Of a stretch of DNA of 40,780 nucleotides, positions 1-6,367 are shown in pieces. Position numbers and translations under genes: made by a program. The notes under the pieces are model-generated. The model searched no databases, was not told the origin of the DNA, and worked only from the letters and a program-made list of their open reading frames with translations. Every line of letters begins with the position of its first letter. Within the stretch, counting starts at the first letter, position 1. Where the stretch lies: the IMG/VR virus record IMGVR_UViG_3300024518_000793, positions 1 through 40,780 of that record; one strand, given 5' to 3'. This DNA is from a virus.

Positions 1-156
1 GTACTCTAAATCTTCGCCTATATCATCACTCATATCATCCAAGTGAATGAATAAAGCTTTAGCCCCTGCATAACTAAAGTTATGCTTATAGTTACTTGTG
101 TCTTGTAAGTCGTGGTATAGTTTGTTTACGTTTGTTATAGTGTCTACGATTGCCAT
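1..156 (-). CDS. Early hypothetical protein, 3' end outside window
   Basis: An open frame of 52 codons starts at ATG 156 and runs off the window start, so only the N-terminus is visible (begins MAIVDTITNVNKLY). An AAGGAA ribosome site sits 8 nt before the ATG, and a host-like promoter at 197-228 lies just upstream. The later part (FSYAGAKALF, then HLDDMSDDIGEDLE) recalls small acidic early proteins of unknown role in many phages, but I cannot name a family with certainty. Position after the terminal region and the acidic character suggest an early gene. No function is assigned. Confidence 0.75.
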   Translation of the reverse strand, partial: MAIVDTITNVNKLYHDLQDTSNYKHNFSYAGAKALFIHLDDMSDDIGEDLEY

Positions 157-196
157 TGTCTTATTTCCTTTATAGTGTGGTTATTAAGTCTTATAT

Positions 197-228
197 ATTA
201 TAGTCTCATGTTTAAAAAACAGTGTCAA
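197..228 (-). promoter_or_regulatory. Putative host sigma70 promoter with flanking inverted repeat
   Basis: On the minus strand a perfect TTGACA (228-223) is followed after 20 bp by a perfect TATAAT (202-197). The 20-bp spacer is longer than the usual 17. A perfect 9-bp inverted repeat, ATGTTTAAA at 208-216 and TTTAAACAT at 236-244, brackets the -35 box. It would drive the gene starting at 156. The elements are seen in the sequence; promoter activity and regulator binding are inferred. Confidence 0.5.
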
Positions 229-231
229 CAA

Positions 232-498
232 TTAATTTAAACATTCTTGTTTTATATTACCACTTGCGATCTGTTCTAGTATCTCCGCTTTGTTCATACC
301 TAAGAACTGATATAAATACTTACTTGTGGTGCGTGAGTAATCTAAAGCATTATGATCTAGCGTTGTAGTATATCCCTTACGAGCTATTACAGTGTCATAA
401 GATTGGAATACCTCGCTTGCATCATCTAGCGTAATGATGAATTGATTCTTTACTGCTTCGCCTGATCTATGGCTTGTCATGTTTCTTACGTGTGTCAT
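232..498 (-). CDS. DUF8033-like early phage protein
   Basis: An 88-aa protein starting at ATG 498 with an AAGGAT ribosome site. Segments NMTSHRSG, NQFII, FQSYDTVIA and LDYSRTTSKYLYQFLG match my memory of a small widespread phage family (DUF8033) with the pattern NM-S-RSG, NQF, fQSY, YS-TT-KY and FLG. The function of that family is unknown. It is the first gene after the gene-poor terminal region and has its own host-like promoter at 566-596, which fits early expression. Family recognition is from memory, not from a search. Confidence 0.75.
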   Translation of the reverse strand: MTHVRNMTSHRSGEAVKNQFIITLDDASEVFQSYDTVIARKGYTTTLDHNALDYSRTTSKYLYQFLGMNKAEILEQIASGNIKQECLN

Positions 499-565
499 TG
501 TCTTATCCTTTGTGGTTAGTTGTTTAACTGTAAACAGTCAGGCATATCGCCCTTCCTTATAATTA

Positions 566-596
566 AGTATAGCATGAATAAGATATACCTTGTCAA
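566..596 (-). promoter_or_regulatory. Putative host sigma70 early promoter
   Basis: On the minus strand TTGACA (596-591) is followed by a 19-bp spacer and TATACT (571-566), preceded by TG one base before the -10 (extended -10). It lies about 70 bp upstream of the 88-aa early gene. The leader then contains GTTTA-CAGT-TAAAC, a small inverted repeat. Like the promoter at 197-228, the -35 is embedded in TTGTTGACA and the spacer is long. Host RNA polymerase use is inferred. Confidence 0.55.
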
Positions 597-696
597 CAAA
601 AAAAACAAATAAAATACATTTATATTATAGGGCATATCATAGCACATATTATATGTATCATAGGATATCACATAGACCACCAAAACAGGCAAATAG

Positions 697-859
697 TGAG
701 AACATTAGGAGAACACTGGATACTTAGGAATATATTCAGGCTCTAGGATGGACACACAGAGCGTTTAGAGGTGTCCCATAGGCAATCATACACGGCATAT
801 TAGGCTCGCTGTACGGTGAAGACATTGAGAGTACGCAATGAGAACATTAGAAGAACACT
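697..859. repeat. Two copies of a 20-nt direct repeat
   Basis: Copies at 697-716 and 840-859 share GAGAACATTAG-R-AGAACACT with one mismatch (G versus A), 143 bp apart. They lie in noncoding DNA on the genome-end side of the tandem array. They could be terminase or concatemer-processing signals, but nothing in the sequence proves this. Confidence 0.6.
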
Positions 860-1093
860 ATGTAACTGGTGGTTAACTAAGGGCAAGCGGACATTATACC
901 TAGCGATATCTAGGGCATCTTATTGATATCTAGGGATAACAAGTGGCCAATAAAGCGGACACGTTAGGGCAATAAGTGATATCATTATGTTACTAAGGGT
1001 GGCTAAGGCGGTCTATGTGATATCATTGTGTTAGATAAGGATAACAAAAGGATACGTTAGGGTAACTAAGGGATACATTAAGATACATTAGGG

Positions 1094-1156
1094 TAACTAA
1101 GGGATATCTAAGGGTAACTAAGGGATATCTAAGGGTAACTAAGGGATATCTAAGGG
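1094..1156. repeat. Three perfect tandem copies of a 21-bp unit
   Basis: Units at 1094-1114, 1115-1135 and 1136-1156 are identical. Each is made of TAACTAAGGG followed by ATATCTAAGGG. Degenerate copies precede them from about 1036 (GGATAAC, GGATACGTTAGGGTAAC, GGGATACATTA). A 105-aa minus frame across them repeats TLRYPLV and looks like an artefact of the repeats. The array resembles the short repeat clusters next to T7 terminal repeats in position and style. Confidence 0.75.
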
Positions 1157-1309
1157 TTTCTGGGTAAAGAAAAAAATATATTATCAGACATTGACGCAGA
1201 TGCGCACACAATAGGACTATATACCTATCATACGGTGCTTTATACAGGCATATGGATATATTATCCATCCAATATGCAATCAAATCAATGCGATAGGCGT
1301 TATTAATAA

Positions 1310-1359
1310 GAAAAACCCTGATACATTGCCTAGTTTGCAAGGGGTATGGGGGGTTTTTC
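1310..1359 (-). terminator. Terminator-like hairpin after the last late gene
   Basis: A perfect 9-bp stem, GAAAAACCC at 1310-1318 and GGGTTTTTC at 1351-1359, encloses about 32 nt that hold a further TTGC/GCAA helix. Because one arm is A-rich and the other T-rich it could act in both directions. It lies 27 bp past the stop of the 54-aa gene (1386), where the post-terminase transcripts should end before the genome terminus. Confidence 0.6.
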
Positions 1360-1385
1360 GTTTGTTATATATAGTTAAAGGTCAT

Positions 1386-1550
1386 TCACATTTTTTCTAA
1401 TTTTTCTACAGTGACTTTGACCATACCACACTCATCTACGCACTTCCTTGCGCGTCTGAGAGCTTTCTCTGAGGTATACACAGGGACACCTTCTGCATCG
1501 TTCTCTAAATGCCATTCATAGTCTGTTTTACACATATAACCTATCTTCAT
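1386..1550 (-). CDS. Small 54-aa hypothetical protein
   Basis: ATG at 1550 with a GAGGAG ribosome site 9 nt upstream opens a 54-codon frame (begins MKIGYMCKTDYEW, ends VTVEKLEKM). It contains three cysteines and a basic stretch KALRRARK followed by CVDECGMVKV. It is the last gene before the terminator-like hairpin at 1310-1359. The layout (short N-terminal strand, EKAL helix, C-GMVKV strand) recalls small T7-like phage proteins of unknown role. Good ribosome site and position support it; function unknown. Confidence 0.65.
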   Translation of the reverse strand: MKIGYMCKTDYEWHLENDAEGVPVYTSEKALRRARKCVDECGMVKVTVEKLEKM

Positions 1551-1688
1551 ATCTATTAGCTCCTCTAAGCCTCGTACAGGCGTTTAAATGTTTCTAAGGT
1601 ACCCTTATGACCCATTAGGTCTCTCAGGGCTGTCCAGGGACTCCAGATAGTCTTCTAGGTCCATTTGAGATGTATTATCTGGGGGTAG

Positions 1689-1985
1689 CTAGGGTTCCTT
1701 AGTTAACTTAACTATTATATCAGCTTCGTTTAGTACTAAATATTCTTTACCGTCTAAAACTACCTCATACCCCGCCCATTTATTGAAGATTACGCGGTCA
1801 CCAGATTTAACATCTAGTGGACGTACGTCACCACTGTCATTTACGTGTCCCGTTCCAACGGCAACAACTTCGCCTTCCATAGGCTTTTCTTGGATTGCAG
1901 ATGGAATAATGATCCCGCCAGCGGTTTTTGCTTCTTGCTCTATACGGCGCAATAAGACTCTATCGTGTAATGGACGAAATTTCAT
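1689..1985 (-). CDS. groES: GroES-like co-chaperonin
   Basis: A 98-aa protein of normal GroES length. It starts with [12 protein letters not shown], has the mobile-loop region [15 protein letters not shown] (the part that docks on GroEL), then EGEVVAVG and the late strand [13 protein letters not shown]. GroES caps the GroEL folding chamber; phage versions (T4 gp31 is the known case) help fold the capsid protein with host GroEL. No GroEL is present in this window. The ATG overlaps the stop of nrdH (ATGA) and has a GAGGAA ribosome site, so the two are probably translationally coupled. Confidence 0.95.
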   Translation of the reverse strand: MKFRPLHDRVLLRRIEQEAKTAGGIIIPSAIQEKPMEGEVVAVGTGHVNDSGDVRPLDVKSGDRVIFNKWAGYEVVLDGKEYLVLNEADIIVKLTKEP

Positions 1986-2233
1986 ATCTTGTTTTCCTCA
2001 TGTTTAATAGGGATTAACTTAGCTATCTCTACAGGGTTAAAGCCTGACCAGTGTGTTCCATCAGATGTTACAACTACAGGAGCTTGTTTATATCCCAGCT
2101 CTTGGACACGTAAGAAGGCATCACCATCTTTGGTTAGATCTATGAGAGTGTAAGGGATGTCTTGGCGGTCCATAGATCTAGTTGTAGCTAGGCATTGGAC
2201 GCAGTTAGGTTTACTGTATATTGTGGTTGGCAT
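1982..2233 (-). CDS. nrdH: NrdH-type glutaredoxin
   Basis: An 83-aa thioredoxin-fold protein. SKPNCVQC carries the CxxC redox pair (Cys11 and Cys14), QAPVVV gives the cis-Pro region, and HWSGFNP matches the WSGF signature of NrdH redoxins. NrdH proteins reduce class Ib ribonucleotide reductase, but no reductase gene is visible here, so it may serve the host enzyme. It sits between a 79-aa unknown gene, with a TAATG stop-start overlap, and GroES, in a compact late operon. The ribosome site is GAGGAG. Confidence 0.9.
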   Translation of the reverse strand: MPTTIYSKPNCVQCLATTRSMDRQDIPYTLIDLTKDGDAFLRVQELGYKQAPVVVTSDGTHWSGFNPVEIAKLIPIKHEENKI

Positions 2234-2472
2234 TAGTTTGCTCCTCGGATAGCATGTGATGGCTTAGGATCACTTATTGTTTGTGGGACTTCTTTTACTG
2301 CACCCGCTTCTATAGCTGTTGTTATTTTAGATTGAATACCATGTAGGAACAACCATTTCTCGTGACCGTCCTTAGATCCTATACGTAACTCTGAGTAGTC
2401 CTTGAGTTCCTTAGGTGTTAGGATTTTATTCTTAATTAGATCTTTGTCTAATACATTTAATGTTGTAATCAT
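2233..2472 (-). CDS. Hypothetical protein, 79 aa
   Basis: A 79-aa reading frame with an AGAGGA ribosome site before ATG 2472; its stop overlaps the nrdH start (TAATG). The sequence is mixed in charge (LDKDLIKNKIL, then ELKDYSELRIG, EKWLFLHGI) with no motif I recognise. It is the first gene after the noncoding stretch 2473-2871 and heads the gene79-nrdH-groES operon. No function is proposed. Confidence 0.75.
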   Translation of the reverse strand: MITTLNVLDKDLIKNKILTPKELKDYSELRIGSKDGHEKWLFLHGIQSKITTAIEAGAVKEVPQTISDPKPSHAIRGAN

Positions 2473-2492
2473 TAGGTTTCCTCTTAGTTAAT

Positions 2493-2518
2493 TGGTGCGG
2501 AGCCGAGGATTTGAACCT
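2493..2518 (-). other. attP: tRNA 3'-end fragment, candidate attP core
   Basis: The minus strand reads AGG-TTCAAAT-CCTCG-GCTCCGC-A-CCA: T-loop, 3' T-stem, 3' acceptor strand, discriminator and encoded CCA of a tRNA. No matching 5' acceptor (GCGGAGC) lies upstream, and the base at 2519 spoils the T-stem (CTAGG against CCTCG), as expected if identity to a host tRNA begins at AGG. Tyrosine integrases of many phages recombine in such tRNA ends. The integrase gene is far away (36915-37709), which is unusual. Most likely an attP; a degraded tRNA is the alternative. Confidence 0.55.
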
Positions 2519-2593
2519 AGTCTGTCCTGAGACTACCGCCTTTATATTGAGCTGCCGATGACTCGTTCAACTAAACAGTTACTTCTAGAATTC

Positions 2594-2625
2594 ACTGTCT
2601 CGTCTCAAATTATGTACTGTCTCGT
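2594..2625. repeat. Pair of 10-bp repeats 22 bp apart beside candidate attP
   Basis: ACTGTCTCGT occurs at 2594-2603 and again at 2616-2625, offset by 22 bp (about two helical turns) and 76 bp from the tRNA-like core. Phased direct repeats next to an att core are the usual form of integrase arm-type sites. This reading depends on the attP call being right. Confidence 0.4.
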
Positions 2626-2681
2626 GTCGGAGCAACCACGACTTTATTTTTCCACGCACAAGTAGGCGCAATTAGAAAGCA

Positions 2682-2860
2682 GAGGCTCGCCAAGATCCGT
2701 GTCCTGTTAATCCTAGATCACCTGCAGTATCCTTGGGAAAACTCTTTTAGCTTGCTTAGTTAATAAGAAGCGTCTACCTCCGTCCATCGTCCCACTGGGC
2801 ATGATCTCATAGAGAGGGATCTTATTAACTTAGACGAGGATGCTATCTATGCAGAGCCTC
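2682..2860 (-). ncRNA. Possible structured noncoding RNA between late genes
   Basis: No gene fits this stretch between the HExxH gene and the tRNA-like fragment. On the minus strand GAGGCTC (near 2860) can pair with GAGCCTC (2682-2688), enclosing a 12/13-bp inverted repeat: CTAAGTTAATAAG (2833-2821) with CTTATTAACTAAG (2767-2755). Inside that are CCTCT/GGAGG, TCTC-TAT-GAGA and CCC-AGT-GGG. A further CCAAG/CTTGG helix follows. The nested pairing suggests a folded RNA in the late transcript. Only complementarity by eye supports this; it resembles no RNA family I can name. Confidence 0.35.
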
Positions 2861-2871
2861 ACACCTTTATA

Positions 2872-3180
2872 CTATATCTCTTTTATCCATGGGTTGTCAA
2901 GAGTTACCTGACACAAACCATTGGCTAATCTAGTTACAGTTTCTTCTTCGTCACTATCATCATGTAGATTATACTCTCTATATAAAGCATGAAGGATCTC
3001 ATGAATAAGTGTATTTCTTACGACATCTCTGGGAACTCCTACAGTAGCTACATGGATCTGTAAGTTATTGCTATCACATTTACCGAATATCTCGTGTTCA
3101 TGTGTCCAGTTAACGTCATGTTGGATTAGAGCATAGTTAGCTCCACCAACTTTAATATAATCTTTATTAATTATAACCAT
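2872..3180 (-). CDS. HExxH zinc metallopeptidase-like protein
   Basis: A 102-aa protein with HEILHALYREY near residue 68, an HExxH zinc-peptidase motif in a helix that follows RNTLIHE, and an acidic DDSDEEE after it. Such small zincin-like proteins occur in many phages with unknown substrates. I choose ATG 3180 because GGAGG lies 5 nt before it; an upstream in-frame ATG at 3195 would overlap that ribosome site. The gene sits directly behind a phage-type promoter (3194-3214) and shares a nearly identical promoter-leader with the locus at 34193. Confidence 0.75.
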   Translation of the reverse strand: MVIINKDYIKVGGANYALIQHDVNWTHEHEIFGKCDSNNLQIHVATVGVPRDVVRNTLIHEILHALYREYNLHDDSDEEETVTRLANGLCQVTLDNPWIKEI

Positions 3181-3193
3181 TTCGTCCTCCAAC

Positions 3194-3214
3194 ATCTTAT
3201 AATGTCAATTAAGG
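3194..3214 (-). promoter_or_regulatory. Putative phage RNA polymerase promoter (SP6-like)
   Basis: The minus strand reads CCTTAATTGACATTATAAGA, then TGTTGGAGGACGAAAT and the ATG at 3180. It shares TTA, TGACA and TATA with the SP6 promoter at the same spacing. TTGACA is too close to the TATA-like word for sigma70. From CTTAAT onward 35 of 36 nt match the site at 34211-34230. It would drive the HExxH gene and the downstream late genes. Confidence 0.65.
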
Positions 3215-3310
3215 TATAACTGTATAAGAAACATAAGGTCCCTATAGATATCTTTAAGATATCCTTAGGTAATCCTTAGTATACTATAGTTATATTTAAT
3301 ATCCCTTGCA

Positions 3311-3330
3311 CCTAGTAATGTCAATTAAGG
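3311..3330 (-). promoter_or_regulatory. Putative phage RNA polymerase promoter (SP6-like)
   Basis: The minus strand reads CCTTAATTGACATTACTAGG and lies only a few bases past the large-terminase stop (3334). It shares the first 15 nt with the site at 3194-3214 and then diverges (ACTAGG versus TAAGAT). The 96 bp between the two sites carries GATATC and CCTAAGG words like those of the terminal repeat region. Tandem late promoters are inferred. Confidence 0.6.
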
Positions 3331-3333
3331 GTG

Positions 3334-4989
3334 TTACAGCCAGGAAGCCTTTGATTTCCCTTGATCTCCGAAGATGTGTCTTTCTAAGAATTTCTCATAC
3401 TCAGCATCTTTAAGTTCACTAAGTCTAGAGGTCTCTTGTTCGTCAGCATCTAGGGACATCTGATCAACCCAATATTGTACAGCCATAGCAAGACAGTCAA
3501 TAGCATCATCGTGTAATAAGGCACCACGTTCTTTAGTCATCCTAGTCATCTGATAGAACATTCTGAACTGGTGGGTCTTATCCGTATTAAACTCACGGTA
3601 ATCCTGTTCAATACCTTTACGATCCATAATCAATCTATGTTGGTTCATAATAGGTTCTAGGGTGTCAATTACCCGTAGTTCTTTTTGAACGTGTTGTCTG
3701 ACTTCTTCGATTGGGCAAGGGTATATGCGTCCGAGGACTTTCTTAAAGAGCTCCGAGAACATTCCATCCCCAAAGTTGCTTTCGACCACGATTCCATTAA
3801 CTTGTTGATCCTTGGCAACCTTTGCGAGATACTCAAGTACTTCATCACTATATCCTCCGTCTAATTGTCCGTGAGCTGTAACCCAGATGTTACCACCTAA
3901 ATGTTTAGTTACATTCCACGCTGTTTTATCTTTACCACGACCAGAAGGGTCAATGGTTAATACTGCGCCATCGTAAGGGATCCATGTGTCTGACATAGAG
4001 ACAGGCATATAATATCTGTCTTTACCCATACCCACACAAGGGATATCTTGGATAGCTCGGACAGGATCATTGGACCACACAATAGATGTAGGGGCCTTGT
4101 CTTGATCAATATCCATGATAATGAGGTCTGAGAGCTTCAGAGGATACTTATTAGCATCACTGAGGGCTGTGTCCAACATAAACTGCAGGGCGTACCCTGA
4201 GTTACCATAGGATAGCCTACGCTCTTCAATCTCCATAAGGTTAAACCGAGAAGGTTCTAAGGGATCACCAATAGACAGGTTGTGTTTCTCTATGAATCCG
4301 TGGACCCAATCGGTCATTAGGGCACCATATTCACCCATATATTCATCATTAGGAACTTCCATAGGCCAGATACGCTTCTCATATCCACGTTTCATAAGCT
4401 CGTTGTACAAGCTATCCTCACATTGAGGTGTCCCAAGGTACGTTACCTTACCGCCTGGTTTTAGAATAGCGTCAAATTCTTTAACACGTTCTGCAAGCTT
4501 AAGGCGCATTGTTACGGTGTCGGAGTTGTTAGGAACTTCCACGTCATCCGCAATAATTTCATCAGCACGACCACCAGTCATCTGTCCCATGATACCCACA
4601 GAGCGCACAGAAGGCGCGTGAGAGGCTCCAGCGGGGCCAACGTCAAATGCTACCATAGAATCTCTTTGGCCGTCACGGGGCTTCAGATGCTCTAATAGAG
4701 GCACTTCAGTAATCAGGCGTTTGGTAAAGGTAGTAAATGCGTCTGAGCGATCCTTAGATGCTGAGACAACCATGATGTTCACTTGAGGGTCATTATAGAG
4801 TCTCCATAGTACATAGGCAGACGTAATCCATGACTTACCAATACCCCGAAAGGCAGTAATAGTCTTACGTCTGGGCCCATACTGTAGATAATCTGCAATG
4901 TCATATTGAACTGGGGTAGGGTCAGGGAGGTTCAAATGATCCCAAATGATCCATAGGAAGTTCTTAAATGATTTAATCTCTTGCGTCAT
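3334..4989 (-). CDS. terL: Terminase large subunit (T7 gp19-like)
   Basis: A 551-aa packaging motor. The ATPase domain has FRGIGKSW (Walker A, near residue 50) and DEIIADDVE (Walker B, near 145). The nuclease domain has LTIDPSGRGKDKTAW (first metal-binding Asp), VVESNFGDGMF and the late acidic motif DDAIDCLA. The enzyme cuts concatemers and pumps DNA into the prohead through the portal. Length is close to T7 gp19. It is the last gene of the packaging block and is followed by two phage-type promoters. Confidence 0.95.
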   Translation of the reverse strand: MTQEIKSFKNFLWIIWDHLNLPDPTPVQYDIADYLQYGPRRKTITAFRGIGKSWITSAYVLWRLYNDPQVNIMVVSASKDRSDAFTTFTKRLITEVPLLEHLKPRDGQRDSMVAFDVGPAGASHAPSVRSVGIMGQMTGGRADEIIADDVEVPNNSDTVTMRLKLAERVKEFDAILKPGGKVTYLGTPQCEDSLYNELMKRGYEKRIWPMEVPNDEYMGEYGALMTDWVHGFIEKHNLSIGDPLEPSRFNLMEIEERRLSYGNSGYALQFMLDTALSDANKYPLKLSDLIIMDIDQDKAPTSIVWSNDPVRAIQDIPCVGMGKDRYYMPVSMSDTWIPYDGAVLTIDPSGRGKDKTAWNVTKHLGGNIWVTAHGQLDGGYSDEVLEYLAKVAKDQQVNGIVVESNFGDGMFSELFKKVLGRIYPCPIEEVRQHVQKELRVIDTLEPIMNQHRLIMDRKGIEQDYREFNTDKTHQFRMFYQMTRMTKERGALLHDDAIDCLAMAVQYWVDQMSLDADEQETSRLSELKDAEYEKFLERHIFGDQGKSKASWL

Positions 4990-5008
4990 AGTTGTCTCCT
5001 CAATTATG

Positions 5009-5488
5009 TTAGGCAGTAGCAGCTTTAAGTTTAGCGAGTTTGTCTTCTAAATCAACAGATAAAGCGTCAAACTTTTCTTCAGCTTTACGGGCTTTGTCTA
5101 TTGCTCTATCAGCATCTCTGATAGAAGCTTCCGCTAATTTCTCGCGTAATAAAAGTTCTTCTTCTTTACCTTTTGAAAAGTTAGAAAATTCAGCAGACAT
5201 ATCTTTCAATTCTTTAAGGGAGGCTGTAACTTTGATTAGATCTTCAGCAACTGCTTCTTTGTCGGCAGCAGCACGAGCAGCATTAAGTTCAGCGTCTTTG
5301 TGGAAAGTACGAGCATCTTTTAAGATAACGTTGTTCTCTACACGCAAAGCATCTACTTCTTTGAGTTTAGCAGCAGCACCGTCTTCAAATACTTTTAATA
5401 CTTTCTTATCTTGTAGCTTGGTTAGTACGTCAGCCATCTTGGTCAACATTGTGATAACTTTGATGTCATCGTTTGTAATATTAGTCAT
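5009..5488 (-). CDS. Coiled-coil protein between terminase genes
   Basis: A 159-aa, Ala/Lys/Glu/Asp-rich protein that looks almost wholly helical (for example KLKEVDALRVEN, EEELLLREKLAEA, DRAIDKARKAEEKFDAL), with no cysteine. No catalytic motif is visible. It lies 20 bp before terL and after a putative virion protein. Position suggests a packaging or virion helper, but the composition alone cannot decide. Not recognised as a named family. Confidence 0.8.
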   Translation of the reverse strand: MTNITNDDIKVITMLTKMADVLTKLQDKKVLKVFEDGAAAKLKEVDALRVENNVILKDARTFHKDAELNAARAAADKEAVAEDLIKVTASLKELKDMSAEFSNFSKGKEEELLLREKLAEASIRDADRAIDKARKAEEKFDALSVDLEDKLAKLKAATA

Positions 5489-5509
5489 TTATTTAATTCC
5501 TTATTGTTT

Positions 5510-6091
5510 CTAAAGTGTAGGATGTTCGAGCGTCCAGATGTGGGTTAAATAGGCGTACCTGGTGGCTGTGATGGTACCCACAGGTTTCATATATAAAGCT
5601 AGTTCAGAATCTTCATCTACTGTGTGATCTATGCTAAACACACGTCTGTAGATGTCTGTAATAGCGCCGCTAGTGAACGCTTCGTGCTCAGGGTCAGCGG
5701 GGTCTATCCATGTGTCATCCAATAAAATTAAGTTACTATCCTCTGCATCGTCATCATAACCACCTAACCAACGGGCGGGTTCTGGTGTTTTTAAGTCTGC
5801 AACAAATTGTAAGTCAGTAATTTCCGCGCTGCTATTTACTCTATTGATAATTGTTAAATCTTTTACAACAGTACCTGCGGGGACGAAGAGTCCTAAGTGC
5901 TCGTATTCGATGATGGGATTCGAACCTATTCCCGCGCTTTCTGTAGCATTATAATGATTAGGGCCATACAGATCGTCATAACATGTGATCCAACGGTTAT
6001 CAGTAAATAAAGACCATCTGTTATAATGTTGAACTAACTGTGTTGTATGTGTAGCTGCTTGGCTACCTGTTGGTTTTTTCCAAATAGGCAT
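5510..6091 (-). CDS. Putative virion protein, 193 aa
   Basis: An acidic, Trp- and Tyr-rich beta-type protein (NRWSLFTDNRWITCYDDLYG, LGLFVPAGTVVKDLTIINRV, ARWLGGYDDDAEDSNLILL). It has no signal peptide or membrane segment. It starts 2 bp after the 88-aa beta protein, in the same block between terS and terL. The pattern resembles phage surface or appendage proteins, so a decoration or host-contact role is plausible, but I recognise no family. Function is inferred from composition and position only. Confidence 0.8.
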   Translation of the reverse strand: MPIWKKPTGSQAATHTTQLVQHYNRWSLFTDNRWITCYDDLYGPNHYNATESAGIGSNPIIEYEHLGLFVPAGTVVKDLTIINRVNSSAEITDLQFVADLKTPEPARWLGGYDDDAEDSNLILLDDTWIDPADPEHEAFTSGAITDIYRRVFSIDHTVDEDSELALYMKPVGTITATRYAYLTHIWTLEHPTL

Positions 6092-6092
6092 C

Positions 6093-6359
6093 TTAAGCCT
6101 CCACTACTATTACTGTTGCTGAACCATCCCCAATAACACTAATAGCGTCTGTAGGTACTATGTAAGGCTCATAAGCTTCTAAAGAAGCCAAATAAATACC
6201 TTCACCGTCTACTGCAGTTCCTGAGAAATTCAGAAATATTGTACCAACTCCTAAGTTCTGAATTAGAAGATAGGTTCTATTAGAGTTTAGGGGTAATAGA
6301 GTAGAAGCCACCGTTGTTACGTCTACTTTAGTCTGGTGGAATGCTACGTTCTTAGGCAT
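6093..6359 (-). CDS. Small beta-rich putative virion protein
   Basis: An 88-aa protein with the pattern NSNRTYLLIQNLGVGTIFLN, GEGIYLASLEAYEP and VPTDAISVIGDG. This arrangement (RTYL-IQN, then GI-L--G--YE, then a PT-AI strand) is common in small phage structural proteins that form a beta domain, often on heads or fibres. It is followed almost directly by the 193-aa protein and preceded by terS. A structural role is likely; the exact location in the virion is unknown. Confidence 0.8.
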   Translation of the reverse strand: MPKNVAFHQTKVDVTTVASTLLPLNSNRTYLLIQNLGVGTIFLNFSGTAVDGEGIYLASLEAYEPYIVPTDAISVIGDGSATVIVVEA

Positions 6360-6367
6360 GGTAACTC

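Larger units (their letters stand above)
599..1309. other. Gene-poor terminal-like region, no supported gene
   Basis: About 700 bp without a credible gene. It holds a 13-bp palindrome ACATAT-T-ATATGT (644-656), two near-identical 20-nt repeats (697-716 and 840-859), a 17-nt pair GTGATATCATT-R-TGTTA (976-992 and 1017-1033), many CTAAGG and GATATC words, a 3 x 21-bp tandem array (1094-1156) and an imperfect hairpin built on GCATAT, GGATA, TATCC and ATATGC (about 1248-1277). T7 carries short repeat arrays beside its terminal repeats, so this is probably where the genome ends or concatemers are cut. That role is inference. Confidence 0.5.

Noticed and set aside
697-1156. A CRISPR-like array
   Set aside because: The repeats are tandem without spacers or only occur as pairs, and no cas gene is present.
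1023-1340. A 105-codon minus-strand frame across the tandem repeats
   Set aside because: Its tail is the repeated heptad TLRYPLV caused by the 21-bp DNA repeats, it has no convincing ribosome site, and it covers the terminator-like hairpin.
1551-1688. Two tiny minus-strand frames of 19 and 16 codons between groES and the 54-aa gene
   Set aside because: They overlap each other, lack good ribosome sites and show no recognisable pattern.
2755-2840. A short minus-strand frame (includes GTMDGGRRFLLTKQAKRV) in the noncoding stretch
   Set aside because: It has no ribosome site at any plausible start and coincides with the strong inverted repeat; RNA structure explains the region better.
5040-5513. 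Plus-strand frame of 157 codons opposite the coiled-coil gene
   Set aside because: A mirror of a Lys/Glu/Ala-rich gene on the other strand; Ser/Leu-rich and without a ribosome site or partners. All other plus-strand frames are shadows of the same kind.
5905-5940. A GGTTCGAATCCC word that looks like a tRNA T-arm
   Set aside because: It lies inside the 193-aa gene, encodes GSNPI there, and has no tRNA acceptor or CCA around it; judged a coincidence.
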